DNA of 34,393 nt from an uncultured Prevotellaceae bacterium (GTDB lineage: Bacteria > Bacteroidota > Bacteroidia > Bacteroidales > Bacteroidaceae), in assembly GCA_947303855.1 (NCBI GenBank), contig CAMYZO010000032.1:1-34393 (forward strand), given 5' to 3'. Shown here piece after piece: positions 1 through 9,038 of this stretch. How positions within the stretch are numbered: the stretch's first letter is position 1; every line of letters begins with the position of its first letter. Both the position numbers and the translations under genes were made by a program. The notes under the pieces are model-generated. The model made no database searches. It was not told the DNA's origin and saw only the letters and a list, made by a program, of their open reading frames with translations.

Positions 1-99
1 AGAGTCAATAGGAATTAGAGGCTCTGTTTATGGTTATATTTCGGGATTTTGGGATACAAAAGTGGAGTATAACACATGACAGGCTGACTCTCTGTGATG

Positions 100-128
100 C
101 TCTGCTGTCGTGTGTCATGACAGCAGAG
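100..128. other. Perfect 10-bp inverted repeat downstream of the broken cas6
   Basis: CTCTGCTGTC at 100-109 and GACAGCAGAG at 119-128 pair perfectly around a 9-nt loop. It lies just past the 3' end of the cas6 remnant on the minus strand. No T-tract follows on either strand, so it is not a typical intrinsic terminator. The rest of 1-157 holds no gene that I can support. Confidence 0.4.
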
Positions 129-157
129 TGCCACGGAAAAATCCGGGTGCGCCAGTT

Positions 158-741
158 TTAGGTTGTAATTTTTGTCAACACGCCACATCCTATACTGGCA
201 TTCTTTCCGATGCCAATATATTGGGGTAGTTGGATGTTTGTCTTAAACTCGATGTCAAAGGCCATCAGCTTCACCTTTTTATAAGTGACAGCCCGTTGGC
301 CTGTGATGTCGGTGATACGAAGTCTACCATGCTTTCTGCCTGCTGATACTGGGCGTAATTCTTTGAGTTTAGTGGTAGCCAGTTGTGAAGACGATAGCGG
401 AAACCGGCATCTTCGGTAAGGGTAATATCGTTGTCATAGGCATTAACAGCTTCTAGGCGCATGTTAACCTTCTCATTGCCTATCTGGTAGTTGAAATCAT
501 GGGCAGTCAAAAGTTGGCTGATAACTTCGATTCCTTTCCCGACACCCATGACTGCTGCTTTCTTATGGATGAGTTTGTATTGGATGAGGGGGTATGAATA
601 GCGAAGCTTATCTTCATCGTGGTTATGGAAGAGAATATTCTTTTCATCGAGTGAAGCGATAGCGGCCCCACGGAAGAACGGAATGGCTTTCGCTTCAATT
701 TCGTTTTCAAACTGTATAACTATGGTTGGTAGTTTGTACAT
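158..741 (-). pseudogene. cas6: Broken CRISPR endoribonuclease Cas6 (Bacteroidota Cas6b-like)
   Basis: Cas6 proteins cut CRISPR precursor RNA at the repeat hairpin. The N-terminal part starts MYKLPTIVIQFENEIEAKAI at 741 and carries the family-like stretches FRGAAI, YPLIQYK, KAAVMGVGKGIEVI and HNWLPLNSKNYAQYQ, then runs out of frame after YQQAE to a stop at 271. In another frame, from about 317 down to 158, the expected C-terminus resumes: RLRITDITG, KVKLMAFDIEFKTNIQLP, then the glycine-rich end YIGIGKNASIGCG. About 20-25 residues that should link the two parts are absent, so an internal deletion of non-triplet length broke the gene. Start M at 741 is preferred to the upstream Met at 783 because a promoter -7 box lies between them at 771-778. 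No other cas gene or repeat array is in the window. Family recognition is from remembered sequence patterns. Confidence 0.72.
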
Positions 742-770
742 CTTAGGCTTGTTGATTGGTAAATTTGATG

Positions 771-801
771 CAAACATACACATTTTTTTGAATTATGCAA
801 C
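771..801 (-). promoter_or_regulatory. Promoter of the cas6 remnant
   Basis: Minus strand: TATGTTTG (771-778) fits the Bacteroidota -7 box TAnnTTTG, and GTTG (798-801) sits 19 bp upstream where TTTG is expected. The start site would fall near 764, which excludes the Met at 783 and supports the start at 741. Confidence 0.5.
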
Positions 802-860
802 AATTGAGTAGCAAAAAAAATATAGTTTGCCGAAGATAGCGGGAATTGCCGGAAAATTGC

Positions 861-868
861 TATCTTTG
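861..868 (+). promoter_or_regulatory. -7 box upstream of butyrate kinase
   Basis: TATCTTTG matches TAnnTTTG exactly and lies 42 bp before the ATG at 911. No good TTTG is seen 19-21 bp upstream; a TTTG at 826-829 is too far away. Confidence 0.5.
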
Positions 869-910
869 CAAACAGATTCGAGAACGACAAAACCATTACC
901 AGTTACTACT

Positions 911-1972
911 ATGAAAATACTTGCTATCAATCCGGGAATGATCTCTACCAAGGTGGGGGTGTTCGACGACGAGGCGCTGCTGATGCATGCCACGCTGAAC
1001 CATCCTTACGAAGAGCTGTGCCGCTATCCGTTCATCATGGACGAGTTCGACTACCGTAAGGAGAAGATTATGGAGGAGCTGCAACGCCAGGGCTACGGCC
1101 TGGACTTCGACGTCGTCGTGGGCCGCGGCGGTCTGGTGAAGCCCATTGAGAGCGGCGTTTACGAACTGAACGACAAGGTGATAGAGGACACCCGCCATCC
1201 GCGCCTGCACCACGCCTGCAACCTCGGTTCACTGATGGCGCTGAGCATTGCCCGCGAGATTGAGGGCTGCCGCGCCTTCACCGTTGACCCCGGCGTGGTA
1301 GACGAGCTCGACGACGTGGCCCGCATCACCGGTCTGCCGGAACTGCCCCACCAGACCATCTGGCATGCCCTGAACCAGCGTGAGATAGCCAAGCGCTACT
1401 GCCGCGAGCACGGGGTGGCCTACGAGGAGCAAGACCTCATTGTCTGCCACATGGGCAGCGGCATCTCGTTTGCCATGCACCACCACGGACGGGCTATAGA
1501 GTGCAGCGACGCCCTGAGCGGCGACGGTCCGTTCTCACCGTCGCGGGCCGGCATGCTGCCCACGGCGGCGCTGGTGAAGCTGTGCTACAGCGGACAGTAC
1601 ACGGAGGCCGAGATGCTGCGCAAGATTAACGGCCACAGCGGTCTGACGGCCCACCTGGGCACCAACGACGTGCGCGAGGTGGAGCGGCGCATTGCCGGGG
1701 GCGACGAGAAGGCCCGTCTGGTGTTAGACGCCATGACATACAGCATTGCCCGCTGGCTGGCCTCACTCGCTCCGGCCACCAACGGCCATGTGGATGCCGT
1801 CATCCTGACCGGTGCCATTGCCCACAGCCAATACGTTTGCCAGGGTCTACGAAACAGGTTGAGCTACTTGGCTCCTGTGTTCGTATACCCTGGCGAAGAT
1901 GAGTTAACGGCCCTGGCCATGAACGTGCTCAGGGCCATGCGTGGTGAGCAGGAAATAAAGGTCTACTCTTAG
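911..1972 (+). CDS. buk: Butyrate kinase (acetokinase family)
   Basis: Interconverts butyryl phosphate plus ADP and butyrate plus ATP; related short or branched acyl phosphates are possible substrates. The 353-residue product starts MKILAINPGMISTKVGVFDD, the phosphate-binding N-terminal motif of the ASKHA/acetokinase fold, and carries GRGGLVKPI, HMGSGISFA and the late TGAIAHS stretch; length is normal for Buk. An open frame reaches back to 827, but the family start and the -7 box at 861-868 fix the ATG at 911. Its usual partner, phosphotransbutyrylase, is not next to it: upstream is the cas6 remnant and downstream nagB converges with zero bases between the two stop codons. Whether the organism makes butyrate cannot be told from here. 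Confidence 0.9.
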   Translation: MKILAINPGMISTKVGVFDDEALLMHATLNHPYEELCRYPFIMDEFDYRKEKIMEELQRQGYGLDFDVVVGRGGLVKPIESGVYELNDKVIEDTRHPRLHHACNLGSLMALSIAREIEGCRAFTVDPGVVDELDDVARITGLPELPHQTIWHALNQREIAKRYCREHGVAYEEQDLIVCHMGSGISFAMHHHGRAIECSDALSGDGPFSPSRAGMLPTAALVKLCYSGQYTEAEMLRKINGHSGLTAHLGTNDVREVERRIAGGDEKARLVLDAMTYSIARWLASLAPATNGHVDAVILTGAIAHSQYVCQGLRNRLSYLAPVFVYPGEDELTALAMNVLRAMRGEQEIKVYS

Positions 1973-2767
1973 TTAGAGCAGGTTCTGGCGCTCAATGTCC
2001 TTGAAGTAGCGATAGGTGGCCACCTTCAGTTCGTCGCAGGCGGCATCGTCGGCAACGATGATGCCGTGCTGGTGCATCTGCAGGGCCGAGATGGTCCACA
2101 TGTGGTTGACAGAGCCCTCGATGGCAGCCTGCAGGGCACGGCACTTGGCATGGCCGTTGACCAGGATCATCACCTCGCGGGCAGCCATGACGGTGGCCAC
2201 ACCGACGGTAAGAGCCGTCTTGGGCACCTTATTGATGTCGCCCTCGAAGAAGCGGCTGTTGGCTATGATGGTGTCGGTGGTGAGCGTCTTCTGGCGCGTA
2301 CGGCTGCTCAGCGACGAGCCCGGCTCGTTGAAGGCGATATGACCGTCGGGCCCGATGCCGCCCAGAAACAGGTCGATGCCACCAAACTTCTCAATCTCCT
2401 TCTCGTAGGCCTCACACTCGGCAGCCAGGTCGGGTGCATTGCCGTTGAGGATATGGATATTCTCCTTTGGGCAGTCGATGTGGTTGAAGAGGTTGGAGAA
2501 CATGAAGCTGTGGTAGCTCTCGGGGTGGTCGACGGGCAGTCCGACGTACTCGTCCATATTAAAGGTGACGACATTCTTGAACGACACCTTGCCCTCCTGA
2601 TAGGCCCTGACCAGGGCTCGGTACATGCCGATGGGGCTTGAGCCGGTAGGCAGGCCCAGCACGAAGGGCTTCTCGGCTGTGGGGTTGGCGGCGTTGATGC
2701 GCCCGATGACATGATTGGCTGCCCACTGGGACATCAAATCATAGTTCGGTTCGATGATTACTCTCAT
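1973..2767 (-). CDS. nagB: Glucosamine-6-phosphate deaminase
   Basis: Converts glucosamine 6-phosphate to fructose 6-phosphate and ammonia in the cytoplasm, the committing step of amino-sugar catabolism. The 264-residue protein is the usual single-domain length and shows [14 protein letters not shown] near the N-terminus (phosphate-binding loop), NMDEYVGLP, the substrate-binding [17 protein letters not shown] and LTVGVATVM. It lacks an N-terminal extension. It is last in the minus-strand series, 27 bp after the M6 protease, and no promoter box was seen in that gap, so co-transcription is likely. Its stop abuts that of butyrate kinase. Confidence 0.95.
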   Translation of the reverse strand: MRVIIEPNYDLMSQWAANHVIGRINAANPTAEKPFVLGLPTGSSPIGMYRALVRAYQEGKVSFKNVVTFNMDEYVGLPVDHPESYHSFMFSNLFNHIDCPKENIHILNGNAPDLAAECEAYEKEIEKFGGIDLFLGGIGPDGHIAFNEPGSSLSSRTRQKTLTTDTIIANSRFFEGDINKVPKTALTVGVATVMAAREVMILVNGHAKCRALQAAIEGSVNHMWTISALQMHQHGIIVADDAACDELKVATYRYFKDIERQNLL

Positions 2768-2794
2768 AATTGTTCAGATTTTGTTTGTGTTTTA

Positions 2795-4387
2795 TTAATA
2801 TCGGAATTTCTTTCCATTTCTGATGTATATTCCCTTTCCGGGCTGGCTGACGCGCTGTCCCTGGAGGTTGTAGAGGCGGGCGCCTTGCTGCGGCCCTACA
2901 GTAACAGTCTGTACGGCAGTAGGCACATAGCCGCCGAAGTAGAACGAGACGGTGCCGTCGGCAGCCATCTGAATGTTTGTAAGCGGCTTCGACAGCAGCT
3001 TGGACTTGTAAGTCGTATCATTAACCTCGACGACAACCTCATTGAACATGACGGTGGCAGGCGTTGACTTATCAGTCAGCTCGCTGTTGACGAAAGTGGT
3101 AGAATCAGTAGACCATGGGAAAGGCGACGAGCTGAGGTGCCAGTTGTTCATGGCCCGTTCATTCTGATACTGATTAACTTTGCCGTAAGGTTTCACCTCC
3201 TCCCAATGATTATAGTCCATGTTGTCGGCATGGACAAGCTGGAAGCGGAAATGCTTATCCTCGGCGTTCACCGAGTTGCCGCCCCACTTCGACTTGTTGT
3301 AGTCAACATGATAGATGACCAGCCCTTTGCCCGGAACCCCCAGGTCCCAGCCCACCTGCTGGCGGTTCTCTAACAGCAGATACTCGTTGTCAGTATGGTG
3401 GATGCTGTAAATCTCGCCCCCACGCGACTGCGGTGCCATATCGGTGATGGCGATGGCCTCCGTCAGCTCCGTCGCCGTGGCCCATCCCAAGAGCATCTTT
3501 TCCTGTGCCGTATAGTTTGGCGGACACCAGCCACCGTTCGTAAAGTTGCCGCCATCCATCAGGTCCCACTCGTCGCATACGGAATAATAAGCCGAGGTAC
3601 TGTTCGTCGGGTAGATATCAGGCAGTCCCAGCGAGTGGCTGTATTCATGGCATATCGTCCCGATGCCGCACGAAGCACCACCAACCCAGAGTTCGGCGCT
3701 GCTTGAATAGTTGCGGATGACAGTACCGTCGGGGGCCGTGACTGCCGTGAAGTTGGAGGTGTTGGGCCAGATATGGCCAAAACTCTCTTTGGTCGCCTGG
3801 TTGCCGCCTATGCCGGCAAAGATATAGATGACCTGCTCTATGGTGCCGTCGCCGTTCCAGTCGTAGACCTTGAAGTTCAGGTCCGGGTTTTCGGCAATCA
3901 TCTGTTTCGTTGCCTCCACCATTCTGTCGATGCCATAATTCCTGGTATTCTCGTTAGGTTTGTCGTAAGGCTGTGCCTTTGACGATACCTGATAGGGGCC
4001 GTAGACATCGAACTGCAGATTGAACAGTCCGCCCGACTGCTCACGGAAGTAGTCGGCCATACAGCCAGGGCCTTTGCCCTCGTTGTAGCCCGGCTCGTTG
4101 AGTATCTGATGATACCACTCCTTGGGATTCTCGCGCGAGAAGTCAGTATCAGAGAAGCTGAAGAGGATGACCAGCTGGCGGTAAATCTTCTCAGAATCCC
4201 AGTCATTGCTGGGCGTAGGCAACTGCCGCCTTGACAGCTGAGAGGCACCGCGCGTAGCAGCGTCGCCGCCATCCACACCGGGCAGACAGCCCCCCCTGAC
4301 CACCTGCAGCCCCTGTGCCGAGGCACAGGGAACGGCTGCAGGCGACAGAAGCAGCATAAGCAGCACGAGAAGCTTTACTTGGCGCAT
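2795..4387 (-). CDS. Secreted M6-family metalloprotease (immune inhibitor A-like)
   Basis: A zinc endopeptidase expected outside the cytoplasm. The 530-residue product has a signal peptide ([16 protein letters not shown]... to about ASAQ at residue 25) and the M6 zinc signature [11 protein letters not shown] at residues 247-257, in which two His and the final Asp are the expected ligands and the Glu the catalytic base. The C-terminus (about 495-530) holds the Prevotella-type tail LYNLQGQRV...[11 protein letters not shown], a compact beta domain that resembles C-terminal sorting or attachment domains. ATG at 4387 is chosen over a GTG at 4396. It overlaps the 3' end of fumarase by 13 bp, so translation is probably coupled. 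The natural substrate is unknown. Confidence 0.85.
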   Translation of the reverse strand: MRQVKLLVLLMLLLSPAAVPCASAQGLQVVRGGCLPGVDGGDAATRGASQLSRRQLPTPSNDWDSEKIYRQLVILFSFSDTDFSRENPKEWYHQILNEPGYNEGKGPGCMADYFREQSGGLFNLQFDVYGPYQVSSKAQPYDKPNENTRNYGIDRMVEATKQMIAENPDLNFKVYDWNGDGTIEQVIYIFAGIGGNQATKESFGHIWPNTSNFTAVTAPDGTVIRNYSSSAELWVGGASCGIGTICHEYSHSLGLPDIYPTNSTSAYYSVCDEWDLMDGGNFTNGGWCPPNYTAQEKMLLGWATATELTEAIAITDMAPQSRGGEIYSIHHTDNEYLLLENRQQVGWDLGVPGKGLVIYHVDYNKSKWGGNSVNAEDKHFRFQLVHADNMDYNHWEEVKPYGKVNQYQNERAMNNWHLSSSPFPWSTDSTTFVNSELTDKSTPATVMFNEVVVEVNDTTYKSKLLSKPLTNIQMAADGTVSFYFGGYVPTAVQTVTVGPQQGARLYNLQGQRVSQPGKGIYIRNGKKFRY

Positions 4388-6024
4388 GGTGCCCACGGCT
4401 TCAGCTGCTTAAAGAAGTCATTGCCCTTGTCGTCGACGAGGATGAATGCCGGGAAATCCTCAACGTCAATCTTCCAGACGGCCTCCATGCCCAGTTCGGG
4501 ATATTCCACACACTCTATCGACTTGATACTCGACTGGCTGAGGACGGCAGCCACGCCGCCGATGCTGCCTAAGTAGAAGCCGCCATGCTTCTGGCAGGCA
4601 TCGGTGACCACCTGCGAGCGGTTGCCCTTGGCAATCATCACCAGCGAGGCACCGTTATCCTGGAACTCGTCCACGTAGGGGTCCATGCGGTTGGCCGTCG
4701 TCGGGCCCATGGAGCCGCAGGGATAGCCCTCGGGCGTCTTGGCCGGACCGGCATAGAGCACGGGGTATTTCTTGAAGTAGTCGGGCAGACCCTCGCCGGC
4801 ATCCAGACGTGCCTTCAGCTTGGCGTGGGCAATGTCGCGGGCCACGATGATGGTGCCCTTCAGGTTGACGCGTGTAGAGACGGGGTACTTCGACAGCTCC
4901 TTGCGCACGGCGTCGATGCCCTCGTTCAGGTCGATGACGATGGTGTTCTGTCCCTCGCCGGCCTTGGCATACTCAGCGGGAATCAGCTCCGAGGGGTTCG
5001 AGTCCATCTTCTCGAGCCAGATGCCCTGTGCGTTAATCTTAGCCTTGATGTTACGGTCGGCCGAGCAGCTGACACCCATGCCGATGGGGCACGAAGCGCC
5101 GTGGCGCGGCAGGCGGATGACGCGGATGTCGTGAGCCAGGTACTTGCCGCCGAACTGTGCGCCGAGGCCAATCTTATGAGCCTCGTCCAGCAGCTTCTGC
5201 TCCAGGTCAACGTCGCGGAAGGCGCGTCCTGTCTCGTCGCCCGTGGTAGGCAGCGAGTCATAGTACTTGATAGAGGCCAGCTTCACCGTCAGCAGGTTCT
5301 TCTCGGCGCTGGTGCCGCCGATGACGAAGGCGATATGGTAAGGCGGGCAGGCGGCCGTGCCTAACGACTTCATCTTCTCCACAAGGAACGGAATGAGCGT
5401 GCCCTCGTTCTGGATGGTAGCCTTGGTCATGGGGTAGAAGTAGGTCTTGTTGGCCGAACCGCCACCCTTGGCCACCATGACGAAGCGGTACTCGGCACCC
5501 TCGGTGGCCTCGATGTCAATCTGTGCGGGCAGGTTGCAGCGGGTGTTCACCTCGTCGTACATGTTCAGCGGGGCGTTCTGCGAGTAGCGCAGGTTGTCCT
5601 GTGTAAAGGTATTGTAGACACCCAGCGACAGCGCCTCCTCGTCCTCGAAGCCCGTCCACACCTGCTGACCCTTCTCGCCGTGGATGATGGCGGTGCCGGT
5701 GTCCTGGCAGAAGGGCAGGATGCCGCGTGCAGCCACCTCGGCATTACGCAGGAACTGCAGAGCCACATACTTATCGTTCTCAGAGGCATCGGGGTCGCTC
5801 AGGATCTTGGCCACCTGCTCATTATGCTCGCGACGCAGCATGAACTCCACATCATGGAAAGCTTGCTGGGCCAGCAGTGTCAGGGCCTCTTTCGACACCT
5901 TGACGATTTCCTTGCCTTCGAAGTCGGCTGTGCTGACGCCCTCCTTAGTTAACAGTCTGTACTCGGTTTTGTCTTCGCCCATCTGAAACATCGGGGCGTA
6001 CTTGAATTCTACTGGTGTTGCCAT
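4375..6024 (-). CDS. fum: Fumarate hydratase, class I (iron-sulfur)
   Basis: Hydrates fumarate to malate; in Bacteroidota it works mainly in the reverse direction on the route to succinate and propionate. The 549-residue single chain fits the class I enzyme. Cysteines 106 (PFCQDTG), 226 (AACPPYH) and 320 ([11 protein letters not shown]) have the spacing of the three [4Fe-4S] ligands of the E. coli class I fumarases. [13 protein letters not shown], the [16 protein letters not shown] segment and [13 protein letters not shown] are further family blocks, the last ones in the C-terminal half. It sits 21 bp after the M16 peptidase and overlaps the M6 protease start. Class I enzymes are oxygen-sensitive, which suits an anaerobe. 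Confidence 0.95.
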   Translation of the reverse strand: MATPVEFKYAPMFQMGEDKTEYRLLTKEGVSTADFEGKEIVKVSKEALTLLAQQAFHDVEFMLRREHNEQVAKILSDPDASENDKYVALQFLRNAEVAARGILPFCQDTGTAIIHGEKGQQVWTGFEDEEALSLGVYNTFTQDNLRYSQNAPLNMYDEVNTRCNLPAQIDIEATEGAEYRFVMVAKGGGSANKTYFYPMTKATIQNEGTLIPFLVEKMKSLGTAACPPYHIAFVIGGTSAEKNLLTVKLASIKYYDSLPTTGDETGRAFRDVDLEQKLLDEAHKIGLGAQFGGKYLAHDIRVIRLPRHGASCPIGMGVSCSADRNIKAKINAQGIWLEKMDSNPSELIPAEYAKAGEGQNTIVIDLNEGIDAVRKELSKYPVSTRVNLKGTIIVARDIAHAKLKARLDAGEGLPDYFKKYPVLYAGPAKTPEGYPCGSMGPTTANRMDPYVDEFQDNGASLVMIAKGNRSQVVTDACQKHGGFYLGSIGGVAAVLSQSSIKSIECVEYPELGMEAVWKIDVEDFPAFILVDDKGNDFFKQLKPWAPCAK

Positions 6025-6045
6025 AATAGTATTGGGTTTAGTTAG

Positions 6046-8979
6046 TTAATATCCGAAAATGTCTGTCAGGCTGAGCAGGCTGACGGGTGCTATCTTGCGC
6101 AGGCCGTCGATGTCGAGGTCGCCGGGGTTGCCCAGGATGATGTAGCGATAGGGCTTGCGGGCTATCTGCCGCTGTTCGAAGCCGACAACATCCTTCATCG
6201 TCAGCTGCGGCAGGGCGGCATAGACCTTCTCGTTGAGGTCGTAGTCAAGGCCCAGGTCGCGTGCAGCCGTCCACGCATTGAAGAGGGCGAACTTCGTGAC
6301 GCGCTGGCTGGCCAGCTGTTTCATCAGCCCCTCCTTGGCAATCTTCAGCGACGCCTCGCTCTGCGGAATGGTGTCGAGGATGGTGTGGAAGTGGTTGATG
6401 CAGTCCATCATCTTGTCGTTCTGGGTGATGATATGCGTGAAGAAGTCCTCGGGCTGTCCTTGGACGGTGGGACGGCGGTAGAGGGCCCAGGCGTTGTAGG
6501 CCAGTCCGCGTGTCTCGCGCATCTCCTGGAAGACGATGGTGTTCATGCCGCCGCCGAAGTACTCGTTGAACAGCATCTGCACGGCGGCCTCGTCAGCCGT
6601 CCACTGGCGTCCCTCGTCGTGGTACATACGCATATAGATGTTCTTGGCATCGTAGGGAGCCAGGAGAATCTCGTTCTGCGCCGTGGCCTGCGGCTGATAG
6701 GGCTTGTTCTCAGGCACACGCTGCAAGGGAGTGGGCAGCACGGCTATGTGGGCGGTGAGGGCGGTGGCCAGCTGCTCCTGGCTCAGCGGTCCATAATATA
6801 ATAAGGTGTGGCTGTACTGCGACAGCTGCTTCAGCAGGTCGAGCAGCTCCTGCGGATTGGTCTGGCGCAGCTGGGCCGTGGTCAGCAGGTTGCGCTTGGC
6901 GTTGTAAGGACCATAGACGCCATAGTTGAACAGGGCGTCGAAGCAGGTGCGCTGGTCGAGCTTTGCGTCGGCACGTGCCTTGTCCACCAGACTGACATAC
7001 TGGTCGTAGGCCTGCTGGTCGGCCTTGGCATGCTGCAGCAGGTTCTCCAGCAGGGCCAGGGCCTCGGCCATATTCTCGCTCAGGCCGCTGAGGGTGACGC
7101 TGATGATGCGGTCGGCAACCTGTATGTTGTAGTTGCATGCCAGCTTATAGAACTGCTGCTTCACCTGCTGGGCGGTCAGGCTGTCGGTGCCTAAGTAGTC
7201 GAGGTAGTCGGCGGCATACTCATAGCGCACGTCGGCCTGCTTGCCAAACTCATAGCGGAAGGCCAGCTGGAAGCGCCCGTTCTCCTTGTTCTGCACGTAG
7301 GCGTAGGGCAGCCTGTCGGCAGCACGTCCCATGGTGATGTCGCGCTCGAAGTTGACGAACTTGGGTTCTATGGGTTTCACCTCGGCAGCCTGTATGTCCT
7401 TCACAAACTGGCTGACGGTGTCGCGGTTGGCGGCTATCGGGGTGATGGCGGGCTTCTCAATCTTCTTCTGGTTGGGGTCAACGCCCTGCCGCTTGTAGAT
7501 GACGGCATAGCCGTCGGTGAAATGGCGGTTGGCAAAGTCCACAATCTGCTGCTTGGTCATACCGGCAATGCGGTCGAGGCGGCCTGCGTGCTGTTCCCAG
7601 GGTGTGCCCAAGATGAAGGCATCGACAAACATGTCGGCACGCGAGCGGTTGTTCTCGAGGGCATCATAGTACTCCAGCTTCATGTTGTTGACCACCGAGG
7701 GCAGCAGGTCGTCAGAGAAGTCGCCCTGCTTCAGCTTGCCAATCTCGTCGAGAAGCAGCGTGCGCACCTCGTCGAGTGTCTGTCCGTCCTTCGGCGTGCC
7801 GGCAAGGAGGAAGGCGGAGTAGTCCATCATGGTCTCTGCCCCACCCCACGCACTGAGCATCTTCATCTGCTGGTTGATGTCCAGGTCGATGAGTCCGGCG
7901 GTACCGTTGCTGAGCATCTTCTCAATCACCTGCAGCGTGTCGGCCTGCAACGTCGAGCCGCGGTCGAAGCGCCAGCCCATCCACAGCGTCTCGGCCTCAA
8001 GACCGATGACGGTGCTGTCCTGCGGCATAGTCAGCTCGGGCTGTGCCGGGAACGCAGGCTGGGGAACGAGGCCTGACGGTTCACCGTCAGGCACGGGGGC
8101 GGGCTTCCACTGGCCAAAGTATTTGTCGATGGTGGCAATCACCTCGTCGGGGTCGAAATCGCCGGCCATGCAGATGGCCACGTTGTTTGGCACGTACCAC
8201 TTCTCGAAGTACCGCTTGATATTGGTGATGGACGGGTTCTTCAGGTGCTCCTGCGTGCCGATGGTGGTCTGCGTGCCGTAGGGGTGCGTCGGGAAGAGCT
8301 TGGCCAGCATGGCCGTATAGAGCTTGCGCATGTCGCTGGTCAGGCCAATGTTGTACTCCTCGTAAACGGCCTCCAGCTCGGTGTGGAAGCCACGGATGAC
8401 CATGTTCATGAAACGGTCTGACTGGATTTTTGCCCAGTTCTCCACCTCGTTCGAGGGGATGTCCTCGGTGTAGCAGGTCACATCGTTCGACGTGTAGGCA
8501 TTAGACCCTTCAGCGCCGATGGCTGCCATCAGCTTGTCATACTCATTGGGGATGAAGTACTGAGCCGCCACCTGGCTGACGCTGTCAATACCCTTATAGG
8601 CCAAGCGGCGCTCCTCGGGGTCGGTCATCACACGATACTTCTCATAGCGCTGCTCAATGTCATCCAACAGCGGGGCCTCCTTCACGGAGTCAGTCACGCC
8701 GAACTTGCCCGTACCCTTGAACATGATATGCTCCAGATAGTGGGCCAGGCCGGTGGTCTCTGCCGGGTCGTTCTTCGAGCCTGTGCGCACGGCGATGTAC
8801 GTCTGTATGCGCGGCTGCTCCTTGTTCACGCTGAGATAGACCTTCAGACCGTTCTCCAAGGTGTAGATGCGGGTCTGGCTCAAATCGTCCTTCACCTCCT
8901 CATACTTATACTTGCTGCATGCAGCTAAAAGTAAAAAAGCAAAAAGGTAAAAAGGTAAAACAAACAGTTTCTTGTTCAT
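6046..8979 (-). CDS. M16-family metallopeptidase, lipoprotein
   Basis: A pitrilysin-type zinc peptidase of 977 residues, long enough for a full clamshell of two M16 halves. The inverted zinc motif HYLEH is at residues 80-84, with the distal Glu expected in LEAVYEEYN (about 210). The second half (about 560-977) lacks the motif, as expected for the structural half. The signal peptide ends in LLAAC, so Cys21 should be lipidated and the enzyme held in the periplasm or on the outer membrane. Its hydrophobic core is encoded by an octamer repeat array (8926-8960). It follows the DUF4954 gene across a spacer made mostly of heptamer repeats and leads into fumarase. Confidence 0.88.
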   Translation of the reverse strand: MNKKLFVLPFYLFAFLLLAACSKYKYEEVKDDLSQTRIYTLENGLKVYLSVNKEQPRIQTYIAVRTGSKNDPAETTGLAHYLEHIMFKGTGKFGVTDSVKEAPLLDDIEQRYEKYRVMTDPEERRLAYKGIDSVSQVAAQYFIPNEYDKLMAAIGAEGSNAYTSNDVTCYTEDIPSNEVENWAKIQSDRFMNMVIRGFHTELEAVYEEYNIGLTSDMRKLYTAMLAKLFPTHPYGTQTTIGTQEHLKNPSITNIKRYFEKWYVPNNVAICMAGDFDPDEVIATIDKYFGQWKPAPVPDGEPSGLVPQPAFPAQPELTMPQDSTVIGLEAETLWMGWRFDRGSTLQADTLQVIEKMLSNGTAGLIDLDINQQMKMLSAWGGAETMMDYSAFLLAGTPKDGQTLDEVRTLLLDEIGKLKQGDFSDDLLPSVVNNMKLEYYDALENNRSRADMFVDAFILGTPWEQHAGRLDRIAGMTKQQIVDFANRHFTDGYAVIYKRQGVDPNQKKIEKPAITPIAANRDTVSQFVKDIQAAEVKPIEPKFVNFERDITMGRAADRLPYAYVQNKENGRFQLAFRYEFGKQADVRYEYAADYLDYLGTDSLTAQQVKQQFYKLACNYNIQVADRIISVTLSGLSENMAEALALLENLLQHAKADQQAYDQYVSLVDKARADAKLDQRTCFDALFNYGVYGPYNAKRNLLTTAQLRQTNPQELLDLLKQLSQYSHTLLYYGPLSQEQLATALTAHIAVLPTPLQRVPENKPYQPQATAQNEILLAPYDAKNIYMRMYHDEGRQWTADEAAVQMLFNEYFGGGMNTIVFQEMRETRGLAYNAWALYRRPTVQGQPEDFFTHIITQNDKMMDCINHFHTILDTIPQSEASLKIAKEGLMKQLASQRVTKFALFNAWTAARDLGLDYDLNEKVYAALPQLTMKDVVGFEQRQIARKPYRYIILGNPGDLDIDGLRKIAPVSLLSLTDIFGY
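8926..8960. repeat. Octamer-type array inside the M16 signal-peptide codons
   Basis: On the plus strand AAAAAGGT is repeated with variants (AAAAAGC, AAAAGT). On the coding strand this reads TTTTACC-TTTTTACC-TTTTTGC and encodes the Phe/Leu-rich core LPFYLFAFLLL. The same family recurs at 24053-24087, past the stop of the GH32 lipoprotein, in opposite orientation relative to the gene. Confidence 0.7.
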
Positions 8980-8991
8980 ATCACGTCGTAA

Positions 8992-9038
8992 CTCTTAATT
9001 CTTAATTCTTAACTCCTAACTCCTAACTCCTAATTCTC
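8992..9038. repeat. Heptamer array at the DUF4954/M16 junction
   Basis: About six heptamers: CTTAATT, CTTAATT, CTTAACT, CCTAACT, CCTAACT, CCTAATT. The array covers the stop codon of the DUF4954 gene (9030-9032) and most of the 50-bp gap to the M16 start at 8979. The CCTAACT unit also occurs in the GH32 insertion at 22774-22861. Confidence 0.85.

Noticed and set aside
1..160. A CRISPR array next to the cas6 remnant
   Set aside because: Only one inverted repeat (100-128) is present; there are no regularly spaced direct repeats.
4585..5364. A 259-codon plus-strand open frame
   Set aside because: It is antisense to fumarase, which is unmistakable; no promoter box or ribosome context supports it.
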